A stretch of 64,000 nucleotides of DNA from Brockia lithotrophica (GTDB lineage Bacteria; Bacillota; Bacilli; Thermicanales; DSM-22653). The position numbers were made by a program, and so were the translations under genes. The stretch's first letter is position 1. Every line of letters begins with the position of its first letter. Location: assembly GCA_003050565.1 (NCBI GenBank), contig PEBW01000003.1:151347-215346 (forward strand), read 5' to 3'. Below are positions 1-9,303 of the stretch, one piece after another. Below the pieces are notes generated by a model. The model saw only the letters and a list, made by a program, of their open reading frames with translations. It searched no databases and was not told the DNA's origin.

Positions 1-888
1 CACGCCCCGTCCGACGACGAACTCCCCGAGGAGACGGTGAAACTCTGCAAGGGAACCCATCGTCGTCCCCAAGAGGGAGTACTGCCCGTAGAAGAAAGGA
101 CGCAAGGCGAGCCGGACTTCGCCCCCGTAGGCGGCGGCAAAGGTGACGATGCGGCCGCCGGGACGGAGGGAGGCGAGGCTCTCGGCAAACGTCGCCCCGC
201 CTACCGCTTCGAGGACGACGTCGACGCCGCCCACCTCGCGCCGGACGTCGGCGGCAAACGAAGCGCTCGAAAAGGCGCCCGACGCACCGAGGGCCAGGGC
301 ACGGTGCCGTTTTTTCTCGTGCCGAGAAGTGACCCACACCCGCGCCCCCTGCGCCACGGCCAACTGCAGCGCCGCCAAGGCAACGCCGCCGCCGATCCCT
401 GTGATCAGGAGATCCTCGCCTTTTTCGAGACCCGCCCGCGTAAAAAGGGCGCGGTAGGCGGTGAGGAAAGCGAGGGGGAGAGCCGCCGCCTCTTCCCAAG
501 TCAGGCCGCAGGGAATGGGTACGGCGTTTTCTTGGGGCACGACCACGGCCTCAGCAAAGGTCCCGGGATCCGGCACGCCGAGGATGCGAAACCCTGCGGG
601 TGGGGCGGGGGATACCTCGTGCCAGCCTAGGCTCGGTACCACGAACACGCGTTCCCCTACGCGGGACGTAGGCACGCCCTCACCAACGGCACAAATCACC
701 CCCGCCCCGTCGGAGCCGAGGATTGCTCCGGGGCGGGCTTCCATCGAACCTTCGAGAAAGTACAAATCCCTGTGGTTTAGAGCGCTCGCCGCAAGGCAAA
801 CGCGTACCTCCCCGCGACCGGGTTCGGGGGGAGGAACCTCCTCGAACGCGAGAGGAACCCTTGCGCCGCGAAACACCCAAGCGCGCAT
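1..888 (-). CDS. Zinc-type alcohol dehydrogenase / quinone oxidoreductase family protein (3' end cut off)
   Basis: This is a medium-chain dehydrogenase/reductase of the NADPH:quinone oxidoreductase branch, which reduces quinones or enals with NADPH in the cytoplasm. The reading frame is open from the ATG at 888 (preceded by AGGGGTGA) to base 1, giving 296 codons without a stop; the family is usually 320-330 residues, so roughly the last tenth lies outside. The N-terminal GroES-like half includes an ALNHRDLYFLEG segment. The Rossmann fold follows with a glycine-rich ITGIGGGVALAALQLA stretch, where the family usually has GxxGxxG. I see no clear structural-zinc cysteine cluster, which favours the quinone oxidoreductase branch. 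It begins 55 bp downstream of oppF on the same strand and may be co-transcribed with it. The substrate is unknown. Confidence 0.8.
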   Translation of the reverse strand, partial: MRAWVFRGARVPLAFEEVPPPEPGRGEVRVCLAASALNHRDLYFLEGSMEARPGAILGSDGAGVICAVGEGVPTSRVGERVFVVPSLGWHEVSPAPPAGFRILGVPDPGTFAEAVVVPQENAVPIPCGLTWEEAAALPLAFLTAYRALFTRAGLEKGEDLLITGIGGGVALAALQLAVAQGARVWVTSRHEKKRHRALALGASGAFSSASFAADVRREVGGVDVVLEAVGGATFAESLASLRPGGRIVTFAAAYGGEVRLALRPFFYGQYSLLGTTMGSLAEFHRLLGEFVVGRGV

Positions 889-943
889 CCCGTCACCCCT
901 TTACCGGAAATTCGACAAAACGGACGGTAGGCCTGCGACCCGC

Positions 944-1900
944 TTATACGAAGTGGCAGGCGACGGAGTGTCCGGGTGCCACCTCCCGGAGAGGCGGAGA
1001 TTCCTCCGCACAGCGTGCCTGCGCCAGCGGGCAACGCGTGCGAAACGGACAGCCGCTGGGCGGATGGAGGGGACTAGGGATTTCTCCCTCGAGGACGATG
1101 CGCTCCCGCGTGCGCTCCACCCGCGGATCGGGAACGGGGATCGCGGAGAGCAGAGCCCGCGTGTACGGATGGAGGGGGTTCCGGTAGAGCTCGTCGCTCG
1201 GCGCGACCTCCACGAGGTGCCCGAGGTACATCACGCCGATGCGATCGGAGAGGTAGCGGACCATGGAGAGGTCGTGGGCGATGAAGAGATACGTAAGGCC
1301 GCGTTCTTCCTTGAGGCGAAAGAGGAGATTGACGATCTGGGCCTGAATGGAAACGTCCAGGGCGGAAATGGGCTCATCGGCGACGATGAAGCGGGGTTCC
1401 ACGGCGAGGGCGCGGGCGATGCCGATCCGCTGCCGTTGTCCGCCGGAAAATTCGTGCGGAAAGCGAAGGGCGTGCTCGCGCGTAAGCCCAACGGCTTCGA
1501 GCAAAGCGTAGACGCGCTCGCGGCGTTCCGCTGGCGTTTTCGCGAGGCGGTGGATGTCGATCCCCTCGGCGATGATGTCCATCACCATCATCCGTGGATT
1601 CAAGGAAGCGTACGGATCCTGAAAGATCATCTGCGCCTCGCGCCGGTAGCGGAGAAGGTCGCGACCGCGCAAGGCGAAGACATCCCGGCCGTCGAAGAGG
1701 ACATCCCCCTGCGTGCGGTCGTAGAGGCGAAGAATCGTCCGTCCTACGGTGGATTTCCCGCTCCCCGACTCGCCAACGAGGCCAAAGGTCTCCCCTTCGC
1801 GAATCGTAAAGCTTACGTCGTGTACCGCCCGAAGTACCTGTCCGCGCCGCAGGCGAAAGTACTTGCTCAGGCGCTTGACTTCGACCAAGGTCCGGCTCAC
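944..1900 (-). CDS. oppF: Oligopeptide ABC transporter ATP-binding protein OppF
   Basis: One of the two cytoplasmic ATPases that power peptide import. The 318 residues contain a Walker [10 protein letters not shown] at about 43-51, the ABC signature [15 protein letters not shown] from about 151, and a Walker B FIVADEP at about 171-177. The C-terminal region has the oligopeptide/dipeptide extension with HPYTRALL and a [14 protein letters not shown] cysteine cluster typical of OppD/OppF and DppD/DppF. The GTG start overlaps the oppD stop by four bases (GTGA), indicating translational coupling. It is the last opp gene. Family and operon position are clear; peptide rather than nickel or other substrates is inferred from the two neighbouring OppA-like proteins. 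Confidence 0.93.
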   Translation of the reverse strand: MSRTLVEVKRLSKYFRLRRGQVLRAVHDVSFTIREGETFGLVGESGSGKSTVGRTILRLYDRTQGDVLFDGRDVFALRGRDLLRYRREAQMIFQDPYASLNPRMMVMDIIAEGIDIHRLAKTPAERRERVYALLEAVGLTREHALRFPHEFSGGQRQRIGIARALAVEPRFIVADEPISALDVSIQAQIVNLLFRLKEERGLTYLFIAHDLSMVRYLSDRIGVMYLGHLVEVAPSDELYRNPLHPYTRALLSAIPVPDPRVERTRERIVLEGEIPSPLHPPSGCPFRTRCPLAQARCAEESPPLREVAPGHSVACHFV

Positions 1901-2964
1901 GCCCGCTCACCCCCTTGCAAGTCGGGAGCGACTCGGGGAGCCGCAGGATGGTGGAGAAAGCAGCGAGCACCGTGCGTCGGCGAAAACCGGTACTCAGGCG
2001 GTGACGCCTGCCGACAGATCTCCATGGCGAAGGGACAGCGGGGGTGGAAGGCGCATCCGGGAGGTGGCTTGAGGAGGTTGGGAGGGCTTCCCGGGATGGA
2101 AAGGAGGGGCTCCCGTCGATCTTTGTCCAAACGGGGAAGGGAGTTGAGAAGCCCCCAGGTGTACGGGTGGCGGGTTTCCGCAAAGACCTCCTCCGCACTC
2201 CCCCACTCCGCCGCCTCGCCGGCGTACATCACGAGGACGCGGTCGGCCACGCGGGCGACGACGCCGAGGTCGTGCGTGATGAGGATGAGCGACGTGCCAA
2301 ACCGCTCCTTGAGGTCCATGAGGAGCTCGAGGATCTGCGCCTGGATCGTCACGTCCAGGGCCGTCGTAGGCTCGTCGGCGATGACGAGCTTCGGATGCGC
2401 GGCGAGGGCGATGGCGATGACCACCCGCTGGCGCATCCCCCCGGAAAATTCGTGGGGGTACTGGCGAATCCGGATCTCCGGCTGGGGAATCCCCACGAGG
2501 CGGAGGAGTTCCACGGCCCACTCCTCCGCCTCCCGCGCCCCCGCCCCCATGTGCTTCTGGTACCCTTCGGAGATCTGCCGACCTATGGGCATCGTCGGAT
2601 TGAGGGCGGTCATGGGATCTTGAAAGACCATGGCGATCTCGCGCCCGCGGACGTTTTCCCACTCGCGTTCGGTGAGTTCGAGCAAATTCCTACCGCCAAA
2701 GAGAATCCGTCCGCTCCGGATGCGCGCCGGAGGCTGGGGGAGTAGGCCGAGGATCGCCTGAGCGGTCACGCTCTTCCCGCTTCCCGACTCTCCGACGATG
2801 GCCAGCGTCTCTCCATGCCCGAGCTCAAAAGAAACGCCGCGGACGGCCTGGACGACGCCGGCAAAGGTGTGGAAGTCCACGCCCAGATCCTCAACGCGCA
2901 GAAGCGGTCCACGGGATCCGGGGGGCGGTTCTTGAGGATGAAGCGTCTCGATCGCTTGCGGCAT
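1897..2964 (-). CDS. oppD: Oligopeptide ABC transporter ATP-binding protein OppD
   Basis: The partner ATPase of OppF. The 355 residues show Walker [10 protein letters not shown] at about 58-66, signature [15 protein letters not shown] at about 165-180 and Walker [13 protein letters not shown]. The C-terminal OppD-type extension carries [15 protein letters not shown] and a [14 protein letters not shown] cysteine motif. The first 20 residues before [13 protein letters not shown] are a short non-conserved leader, so an internal start is possible. The gene lies 12 bp after oppC and overlaps oppF by four bases. It is expected to form a heterodimer with OppF under the OppB-OppC channel. Confidence 0.93.
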   Translation of the reverse strand: MPQAIETLHPQEPPPGSRGPLLRVEDLGVDFHTFAGVVQAVRGVSFELGHGETLAIVGESGSGKSVTAQAILGLLPQPPARIRSGRILFGGRNLLELTEREWENVRGREIAMVFQDPMTALNPTMPIGRQISEGYQKHMGAGAREAEEWAVELLRLVGIPQPEIRIRQYPHEFSGGMRQRVVIAIALAAHPKLVIADEPTTALDVTIQAQILELLMDLKERFGTSLILITHDLGVVARVADRVLVMYAGEAAEWGSAEEVFAETRHPYTWGLLNSLPRLDKDRREPLLSIPGSPPNLLKPPPGCAFHPRCPFAMEICRQASPPEYRFSPTHGARCFLHHPAAPRVAPDLQGGERA

Positions 2965-2976
2965 AGCGGTCCCTCC

Positions 2977-3924
2977 TCACACCCGGAGCCGGGGATCGAT
3001 GGCGTCGCGGAGGGCGTCGCCAAGGAGGTTGAAGGCGAGAGAGGTCAACGTGATCGCCAATGCCGGAGAGAAGAAGGTCCACGGAAGGGTCTCGAGAAGG
3101 CGCCACCCGTCGTTTACGAGGACGCCCCAAGAGGCCAGCGGCGGCTGTAAACCGAGCCCGATGAAGCTCAAGGCGGCCTCCGTAAAGATCACGCCGGGGA
3201 TGTTCATGGTCAGGCGGACGACGACGATTCCCAGGACGTTGGGAAAGAGGTGGCGCCAGAGGATCCGCCACGTCGAAGCGCCTAATGCCTGGGCGGCGAG
3301 GACGAATTCCTGATTTTTCAGGGCAAGAACCTGCCCGCGCACGAGTCGGGCCATCGTCGTCCAACCCGTGATCGCCATGGCGACGATCATCGTGAAGAGG
3401 CCACTCCCAAGGTAGAGCATGAGGAGGATCACCATGATGAGCCACGGGACCCCCGAGAGGACTTCGATCGTGCGCATGACCACGCTGTCCGTAACTCCGC
3501 CCCGGAGTCCTGCCAAAGCTCCCAAGAGCACGCCGATGAGGAGATCGATCGTCGTCGCCGCAAAGGCGATGAAGAGGGAAATGCGCGCGCCTTGGGCGAC
3601 GCGGAGAAAGAGGTCGCGACCAAACGTGTCCGTCCCGAAGGGGTGCTCCCAACTCGGGGCGAGGCGTGCGTTGGCGAGATCGAGGTTGATCGTCCGGTAA
3701 GGAGACAGCTCCGGAACGAACAGGGCGTATGCGATCATGAGGAGAAGAAACCCGAGGGAAACGAGGGCGACAGGATTTCGGATCAGCCGCCGCCATACTT
3801 CCTGCCAAAAGGTGAGGGAAGGGCCGGCAAGTTCTTCGCGGTCTACCCCTTTGGCGAGAGGCCGAAAGAGCGAGGCGTCATACGTCTGTCCTCCGGGCAG
3901 GACGTGATCCCGTTCCCCCAACAT
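2977..3924 (-). CDS. oppC: Oligopeptide ABC transporter permease OppC
   Basis: Inner-membrane channel subunit of the peptide importer, 315 residues. A cytoplasmic N-terminal segment precedes the first membrane helix (PVALVSLGFLLLMIAYALFV, about residues 51-70), and five more hydrophobic segments follow. The short ELSPYRTINLD segment after the first helix and the GTDTFGRDLFLRVAQGARIS motif are hallmarks of the OppC/DppC family. The EAA-type coupling loop is around QALGASTWRILWRHLFPN. Translation starts four bases after the oppB stop, so oppB and oppC are tightly linked. Confidence 0.93.
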   Translation of the reverse strand: MLGERDHVLPGGQTYDASLFRPLAKGVDREELAGPSLTFWQEVWRRLIRNPVALVSLGFLLLMIAYALFVPELSPYRTINLDLANARLAPSWEHPFGTDTFGRDLFLRVAQGARISLFIAFAATTIDLLIGVLLGALAGLRGGVTDSVVMRTIEVLSGVPWLIMVILLMLYLGSGLFTMIVAMAITGWTTMARLVRGQVLALKNQEFVLAAQALGASTWRILWRHLFPNVLGIVVVRLTMNIPGVIFTEAALSFIGLGLQPPLASWGVLVNDGWRLLETLPWTFFSPALAITLTSLAFNLLGDALRDAIDPRLRV

Positions 3925-3927
3925 CGC

Positions 3928-4857
3928 TCACTCCTTCCGTCCGGCGATGCGAATTCGGGGATCGACGAGCCCGTAGGCGATGTCCGTGAAGAAGATCGCG
4001 AGGACGAAGAGGAGACTGTAAAAAATGGTGAGGCCCATCACCAGGGTGTAGTCGTTGTTGTTGATCGACGTCACGTAGTGCTGACCGATCCCGGGAACGC
4101 TGAAGATCTGCTCGATGATGATCGATCCGGTGATCAAATCGACGACGAGGACGCCGAAGATCGTCACGATCGGAAGGAGGGCGTTTCGGAGAGCGTGACG
4201 CCAGATCACGGTCCTCCGGCTCAAGCCCTTGGCCACCGCGGTGCGGAGGAAGTCCGCGCCCAACACATCGAGCATGGAGGTGCGCATGAGGCGGGTAACG
4301 AGGGCGATGACCCCCACGGCAAGCGACAGCGAGGGGAGGATGGAGTATTCGAACCCTCCCCAGAGGGCGACGGGGAGGACGCGCAGCTTCACCCCAAAGA
4401 TGTACTGGAGAAAGCCCGCAAGCACGAAGCTGGGGATCGAAACTCCAAGGACGGCCAAAAACACGAGGCCAAAGTCGAGCGCCCGTGCGCGGTAGAGGGC
4501 CGCCAAGATGCCAAAGAGAAGCCCTACGGGAAGTCCAACGAGGAGGGCCTGAAGGCCGATTTGGGCGGAAACCGGGAAACTCCGAGCGATGATCTCGTCG
4601 ACGGTCTGATTTTCGTACTTAAACGAGTACCCTAAGTTCCCCTGGAGGAGGTTTTCCAGATACATCACGTACTGTACGGCGACGGGCTTGTCCAGGCCGT
4701 ACTTCCGGTCGAAGAGCTGCTTAATCTCCGGGGTGAGCTTTTCCGGGTTCTTGTACGGCCCGCCCGGAAGCGCGTGTACGAGAAAAAACGTGAGCGTGGC
4801 GATGATGAAGAGCGTAAAGAGCATGGAAATGAAGCGCCGAAGCGTGTACACCAGCAT
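3928..4857 (-). CDS. oppB: Oligopeptide ABC transporter permease OppB
   Basis: Second channel subunit, 309 residues, in the OppB/DppB family. The N-terminal helix (FISMLFTLFIIATLTFFLVH) leads into the periplasmic loop LPGGPYKNPEKLTPE. The coupling loop AKGLSRRTVIWRHALRNAL is near residue 215. The C-terminus DPRIRIAGR is the usual family ending. It is preceded by a 173-bp gap holding a strong hairpin behind the upstream oppA copy, a common arrangement that lets the binding protein be made in excess over the membrane subunits. Confidence 0.93.
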   Translation of the reverse strand: MLVYTLRRFISMLFTLFIIATLTFFLVHALPGGPYKNPEKLTPEIKQLFDRKYGLDKPVAVQYVMYLENLLQGNLGYSFKYENQTVDEIIARSFPVSAQIGLQALLVGLPVGLLFGILAALYRARALDFGLVFLAVLGVSIPSFVLAGFLQYIFGVKLRVLPVALWGGFEYSILPSLSLAVGVIALVTRLMRTSMLDVLGADFLRTAVAKGLSRRTVIWRHALRNALLPIVTIFGVLVVDLITGSIIIEQIFSVPGIGQHYVTSINNNDYTLVMGLTIFYSLLFVLAIFFTDIAYGLVDPRIRIAGRKE

Positions 4858-4943
4858 CGTCCCGCACCGCCTCCGAAGTTCTTCTCCCTATTAAAGCACA
4901 CGACCCCCCAAAAAAGAAAGTTTCTTTCCCGATCCCGCCGCAG

Positions 4944-4976
4944 CAAAAATTGTGAAGGGGCGGCTCCGCCGCCCCT
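4944..4976 (-). terminator. Intrinsic terminator or attenuator between oppA and oppB
   Basis: Read on the minus strand, the stem AGGGGCGGC / GCCGCCCCT (loop GGA) is followed after a few bases by TTTTT. It sits right after the downstream oppA copy and before oppB, so partial termination would set a high OppA-to-channel ratio. I see no separate promoter for oppB, which suggests read-through. Confidence 0.75.
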
Positions 4977-5030
4977 CCTTGCTGGCCGCACTTCGCCGCC
5001 ACGCCCGCGGACGGATCGGCGAAAGGGTGT

Positions 5031-6818
5031 TCAGCGCACGACCTTGGCCCACTTGAGTTCCATGCTCGCTCCCGTGGCGCGCATGAAGAGCCCCTGGACG
5101 TACGGCTTCTGGAGGTAGGCGACGGCTCGATGGTCGAGAGGGGCAACGCCCATGTCGTCGCGGATGAGGATTTTCTCCGCTTCCGCGTACGCATCGGTAC
5201 GCTTCCCCAAGTCCGTTCCGGCCGAACGGGCTACCGCCAGAGCGCGGTCGTAAGCAGGGTTCGTGTACTTCCCCCAGTTGAAGGCCGCGCCCGTCTCAAA
5301 AAGGCCCAGCCACGTCTCGGGATCGTTGTAATCGGCCCCCCAGCGGGTATAGGCGACCTCGAAGTCCCCCTGCCGCATGCGCGCGAGACGGTCCTTGAAC
5401 GTCACCTGCTTGAGTTCGACGTCGATCCCGAGGTTCTGCTTCCAGGAGGCCTTGAGAAATTCCGCGGCCTTGCGCGTCGTTTCGTTGTCGTCGTGGAGGA
5501 GGACGAAGCGGAACTTCTCAAAGGGGATTCCCGACTCGCGCAGACCCTCCTCGAGAAGCTTTTTGGCTTCCTCCTTAAGCGCCGGGTTCTCTCCGACGTC
5601 CTGGAAGAGCGGGCCCCCGAACATCTTTTTGCTCCAGTCGCGGAAGGTGGTGTCCGCCCCGGCCCAGGCCGGTTCGCTCTCGGGTACGAGTCCGTAGGCC
5701 GGCGGTGAACCGTTTTGGAGTACAGTTTCCGCGTAGGCCTTGCGGTCGACGGCGTAGGCGAGCGCCTTACGCACCTTTTCGTTTTGGAACGGCGGCTTTT
5801 CGAAGTTAAACATGAGGAAGTATGTGAAGTACTCCACGAATACGTGATAGTCGTCGCGCTGCCGGTACTTCGGGGCGAGATCACCGGAGAGAACCACGCG
5901 ATCGATCTGGCCTCCCTCGTACAGACGCACGGCTGTGTTCACGTCTTTCAGGACATCAAAGGTGACGCGATCGAGACTCACCGAATCCCGGTCCCAGTAG
6001 TTCGGGTTCTTCGCAAGCACGACTTTAGACCCGTGCACCCACTCCGAGAGCACGAAGGGACCGTTGTACAGAAGCTCGGAGGCTTCCGAGGCGTACTTCT
6101 CGCGGTGCTCCGCGTAAAACCTCTCGTGGAAGGGAAAGTACGTGGGAAAGGCAAGGAGTTCGTAGATGTAGGGTATGGGCTTGAGAAGCGTGATTTCCAG
6201 CGTACGGTCGTCCTTTGCCTTTACCCCTACGGCGTCGAAGGTCACCTCGGGCACCGCGTCCATCTTCTCGCCGTAGACGACCTCCGCCGGGGTTCTGTCG
6301 CCGTAGGCCTTCCGGTAGTCCGCCGGCGACTTTTCCGCCTGTTCTTTGAGCATGAGGTAGCGCTGGTAGTTGGAGTAGTCTTGCGCTCCCACGATGTAGT
6401 CCGTGAGGAGAAAGGAGTACTCCGAAGCCGTCTCCGGTGCGAGGACTCGTTTCCAGCCCGCGAGGAAGTCTTGGGCCGTCACGGGATCGCCGTTGGACCA
6501 CTTCGCGTCCTTGCGCAGGTAAAAGGTGTACACCGTGCCGTCCGGAGATACCTCCCAGCGTTCCGCTACGCCCGGTCGAGGCTTTCCGTCCGGGCCGATG
6601 CGCACGAGGCCTTCTTGGACGGCGTTCAAGATGTCGATGGAGACAGCGTCCGTGGTCTTTTGGGCGTCGAGCTCGGGCGGCTCGTCCATGAGCGGGAGCC
6701 GGAGAACCTGCTCCTTAGGGGCGGGCGCGTTGGCGCCTTCCGAACCGGATGCGGGGGCACGACCGCATCCCGCTAGGAAGAGGGCGAAGATCGCAAACGC
6801 CGCAACCCATCGGCGCAC
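5031..6818 (-). CDS. oppA: Oligopeptide-binding lipoprotein OppA (copy 1)
   Basis: Extracellular, membrane-tethered peptide-binding protein (SBP_bac_5 family) that feeds OppBCDF. I chose the GTG at 6818 because GGAGGTGA lies 8 bases upstream and it gives a clean lipoprotein signal: basic MRRW, a hydrophobic VAAFAIFALFL core, then the lipobox LAGC with the lipidated cysteine at about residue 19. The frame stays open further upstream, but that extension looks non-coding. At 595 residues the size is normal. Family landmarks include RKDAKWSNGDPVTAQDFLAGW and KVRKALAYAVDRKAYAE. It is a diverged paralogue of the next gene and shares almost identical patches with it (see findings). Confidence 0.92.
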   Translation of the reverse strand: MRRWVAAFAIFALFLAGCGRAPASGSEGANAPAPKEQVLRLPLMDEPPELDAQKTTDAVSIDILNAVQEGLVRIGPDGKPRPGVAERWEVSPDGTVYTFYLRKDAKWSNGDPVTAQDFLAGWKRVLAPETASEYSFLLTDYIVGAQDYSNYQRYLMLKEQAEKSPADYRKAYGDRTPAEVVYGEKMDAVPEVTFDAVGVKAKDDRTLEITLLKPIPYIYELLAFPTYFPFHERFYAEHREKYASEASELLYNGPFVLSEWVHGSKVVLAKNPNYWDRDSVSLDRVTFDVLKDVNTAVRLYEGGQIDRVVLSGDLAPKYRQRDDYHVFVEYFTYFLMFNFEKPPFQNEKVRKALAYAVDRKAYAETVLQNGSPPAYGLVPESEPAWAGADTTFRDWSKKMFGGPLFQDVGENPALKEEAKKLLEEGLRESGIPFEKFRFVLLHDDNETTRKAAEFLKASWKQNLGIDVELKQVTFKDRLARMRQGDFEVAYTRWGADYNDPETWLGLFETGAAFNWGKYTNPAYDRALAVARSAGTDLGKRTDAYAEAEKILIRDDMGVAPLDHRAVAYLQKPYVQGLFMRATGASMELKWAKVVR

Positions 6819-6974
6819 ACCGTTCACCTCCGGATGTTCGCTTCGGGGAAACCCTCTGCCCTCCGTTCCACGCCTTCCCCGACCGCGGCGGGGAAACGCC
6901 CCGCGGCGGAAAAAGGTCGACGTTGGCGCGTCCGCGGATCCGAGGGGGTACCGTTGGACTCCAACAGAGAAAGC

Positions 6975-7000
6975 GGGGCGAAGCCCGAGGGCCTCGCCCC
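6975..7000 (-). terminator. Hairpin behind the upstream oppA copy
   Basis: On the minus strand GGGGCGA pairs with TCGCCCC around an inner GCCC/GGGC stem. Only a short pyrimidine stretch (GCTTTCTC) follows, so this is a weak terminator or an mRNA 3'-end stabiliser between the two oppA genes. The rest of 6819-7053 shows other GC-rich stems and no convincing separate promoter for copy 1. Confidence 0.55.
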
Positions 7001-7053
7001 ACCGCAAGGGGCGCCGCCGATCCCGAGGGATCGCGAGAGCCTTGGACTCAATC

Positions 7054-8856
7054 TCACTTCTTGGCCGCCGTGTCGATGTACGCCCACTTGAACTCGAGAT
7101 CCGGCCCGGAAGCGCGCTGGATCAGGTTCTTCACGTACGGCTGCTGGAGGTACGAAATCACACGGTAGTAGATGGGAGCGATCCCCATGTCGTCCTGGAC
7201 GAGGATCTTCTCCGCCTCCGCGTAGGCGTTCGTCCGCTTCGTGAGATCCGTACCCGCCGTCCGCGCCATCTTGAGGGCCTCATCATAGGCAGGATTGGAA
7301 TACTTCCCATAGTTGAACGGATTCCCCGTCTCAAAGAGCCCGAACCACGTCTCGGGGTCGTCGTAGTCCGCACCCCAGCCGGCCAAGACCACGGTGAAGT
7401 CTCCGGTCTTCATGCGGTTCAACCGTTCTTTGAAGATCACGGTCTTGATCTCCACGTCGATCCCCAGGTTTTCCTTCCACATCGACTTGAAGAATTCCGC
7501 AGACTTCCGGGCGACGTCGGAATCGTCCGTGAGGTACTCGAAGGTGAAATTCGCCGGGTCGAACCCCGACTCGCGCAGGCCCTCCTCGAGGAGCTTTTTG
7601 GCTTCCTCCTTAAGCGCCGGGTTCTCTCCGACGTCCTGGAAGAGCGGGCCTCCAAACATCTTTTTGCTCCAGTCGCGGAAGGTGGTGTCCGCCCCGGCCC
7701 AGGCGGGTTCCGTCTCGGGCACGAGGCCGAAGGCGGGGACGGAGTCCGTCTGGAGGACCGTCTGGATGAACGCCTTGCGGTCGATGGCGTAGGCGAGCGC
7801 CTTGCGCACCTTCACGTTGTCGAAGGGCTTCTTTTGCGTGTTGAACTGGAGGTAGAAGGTGACGTACTGGGCGAAGGTGTGGTAGTCGGGGCGATCCTTG
7901 TACTTCGGCACTTGCTCCGAGGCGAGCCCCGTACGGTCCACCTTTCCCGTGAGGTAGAGGTTGACCGCCGTGTTCGTGTCCTTGACGACGTCGAAGGTGA
8001 TCTTGTCGAGCTTCACCGTGTCCTTGTCCCAGTAGTTCGGGTTCTTCGCAAGCACGACCTTAGACCCGTGTGCCCACTCCGAGAGGACGAAGGGCCCGTT
8101 GTACAGGAGGTACTGCGGGTCAGAGCCGTACTTGTCCTTGTTCGCCGCGTAGAACTTTTCGTTGAGGGGGAAGTACGTCGGGAAGGCCAGGAGGTCGAAG
8201 AAGTAAGGGATCGGCTCCTTGAGCGTGATCTCGATCGTGTAGTCGTCCTTGGCCTTGAGGGCCACGGCGTCGAAGGTCACCTCGGGCACCGCGTCCATCT
8301 TCTCGCCGTAGACGACCTCCGCCGGGGTCTTGTCCCCGTGCGCCGTCTGGTAGTCCGCCGGCGACTTTTCCGCCTGCTCTTTGAGCATGAGGTACTTCTG
8401 GTACTTGTAGTAGTCTTCCGCCCCCACGACGTAGTCCGTGATGAGGTTGGCGTACTCCGCCGCCGTATGCGGATCGAGAACGAGCTTCCAGCCTGCGAGG
8501 AAGTCCTTGGCCGTCACGGGGTCGCCGTTGGACCACTTCGCGTCCTTGCGCAGGTGGAAGGTGTACGTCTTTCCGTCGGAAGACACGTCCCACTTCTCCG
8601 CCATGCCGGGAACCGGCTTCCCGTCGGGTCCGAGCCGCACGAGCCCCTCCTGTACCGCGCTGAGGAGCATAATGGAATACGTGTCCGTCGTCGTCTGGGC
8701 GACCATGTCCGGCGGCTCGTCGCCGATCATGAGCCGAAGCACCTGTTCCTCGGAGGCCGGCGCCTGGGATTTTCCGCCGCACCCCCCGAGAACGGCGGCG
8801 GCCGCGAAGAGCAACGCCATGAGAAGCGCCGCCCCACGTAATGCGCGTCCGTGCAT
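7054..8856 (-). CDS. oppA: Oligopeptide-binding lipoprotein OppA (copy 2)
   Basis: Second peptide-binding lipoprotein of the system, 600 residues. The ATG at 8856 follows AGGGGGGG at a 5-base gap and starts a lipoprotein signal peptide: MHGRALRGA, then a long alanine/leucine core and lipobox LGGC at about residues 23-26. The frame is open upstream, but the predicted promoter and ribosome-binding site argue for this start. The same landmarks as copy 1 are present (RKDAKWSNGDPVTAKDFLAGW, KVRKALAYAIDRKAF), and the two align along their full length. As the first gene after a good promoter it is probably the most highly expressed member of the operon. The two copies may differ in peptide preference. 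Confidence 0.92.
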   Translation of the reverse strand: MHGRALRGAALLMALLFAAAAVLGGCGGKSQAPASEEQVLRLMIGDEPPDMVAQTTTDTYSIMLLSAVQEGLVRLGPDGKPVPGMAEKWDVSSDGKTYTFHLRKDAKWSNGDPVTAKDFLAGWKLVLDPHTAAEYANLITDYVVGAEDYYKYQKYLMLKEQAEKSPADYQTAHGDKTPAEVVYGEKMDAVPEVTFDAVALKAKDDYTIEITLKEPIPYFFDLLAFPTYFPLNEKFYAANKDKYGSDPQYLLYNGPFVLSEWAHGSKVVLAKNPNYWDKDTVKLDKITFDVVKDTNTAVNLYLTGKVDRTGLASEQVPKYKDRPDYHTFAQYVTFYLQFNTQKKPFDNVKVRKALAYAIDRKAFIQTVLQTDSVPAFGLVPETEPAWAGADTTFRDWSKKMFGGPLFQDVGENPALKEEAKKLLEEGLRESGFDPANFTFEYLTDDSDVARKSAEFFKSMWKENLGIDVEIKTVIFKERLNRMKTGDFTVVLAGWGADYDDPETWFGLFETGNPFNYGKYSNPAYDEALKMARTAGTDLTKRTNAYAEAEKILVQDDMGIAPIYYRVISYLQQPYVKNLIQRASGPDLEFKWAYIDTAAKK

Positions 8857-8916
8857 CCAAACCCCCCCTAAGGTCTCGCTTTCGGGCACAATCCGTCTGG
8901 CCCGTGATGTACACTC

Positions 8917-8945
8917 ACTATAGCGAAACCGTTTTCCAAAGGCAA
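8917..8945 (-). promoter_or_regulatory. Sigma-A-type promoter of the opp operon
   Basis: On the minus strand TTGCCT is separated by exactly 17 bases from TATAGT, about 60 bases upstream of the oppA copy 2 start. This is the only good promoter I see before the opp genes, so it probably drives oppA-oppA-oppBCDF. Confidence 0.75.
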
Positions 8946-9006
8946 TGCCCGAGGCAACGAAAGATCGACAAAAGAAGATCTGGTAAGCAACGAGGAGAGT
9001 GCTCCC

Positions 9007-9303
9007 GTGCCAACTTGTGACCTCCGCACTTGCCTCGACTTCGGCTTTTTGGGGGGACTCACCCTCTTCTCGGCAGGGGGATTTCTCTACCTGATCACCT
9101 CTCCTGGGTGGGCCTTCCTCCGCTTCGCCTGGCGTCAGCTGATCCCCTATGCGTCCTCCGGGGAAGACCCCCCATTTCTCCAAGACCCCTCCCCTCTCCA
9201 AGACCCCTCCCCTCTCCGCAGGATCGCCTGCTGGCTTCTCGGGATCGGCGGAGCGGTGATGCTCGTGTTCCTCGTGGCGACCCTCGGATTGTGGAGGGAA
9301 TGA
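9007..9303 (+). CDS. Small two-helix membrane protein of unknown function
   Basis: A 98-residue protein starting at a GTG with AGGAGAG 7-8 bases upstream. Two hydrophobic segments (about residues 14-30 and 73-94) flank a loop with a short tandem peptide repeat, QDPSPLQDPSPL. The GGLTLFSAGGFLYLITSPGW segment followed by a basic FRFAWRQ loop recalls DUF3899-type small membrane proteins of Bacillus, but I cannot confirm this. It is divergent from the opp operon. No function can be assigned. Confidence 0.6.
   Translation: MPTCDLRTCLDFGFLGGLTLFSAGGFLYLITSPGWAFLRFAWRQLIPYASSGEDPPFLQDPSPLQDPSPLRRIACWLLGIGGAVMLVFLVATLGLWRE
9181..9216 (+). repeat. Two exact 18-bp tandem repeats inside a small gene
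   Basis: The unit caagacccctcccctctc occurs twice in direct succession and a degraded copy precedes it. The unit is a multiple of three and encodes the repeated QDPSPL peptide, so unit gain or loss would keep frame. Confidence 0.9.

Noticed and set aside
461-2623. A 720-codon plus-strand open frame opposite oppF and oppD
   Set aside because: Mirror image of well-supported ABC ATPase genes; no ribosome-binding site or domain.
4858-5030. Separate promoter for oppBCDF
   Set aside because: No -35/-10 pair with good spacing was seen on the minus strand; only the terminator-like hairpin is convincing.
6526-8841. A 771-codon plus-strand open frame opposite both oppA genes
   Set aside because: Antisense of two binding-protein genes; its internal repetition simply reflects the paralogy of the oppA copies.
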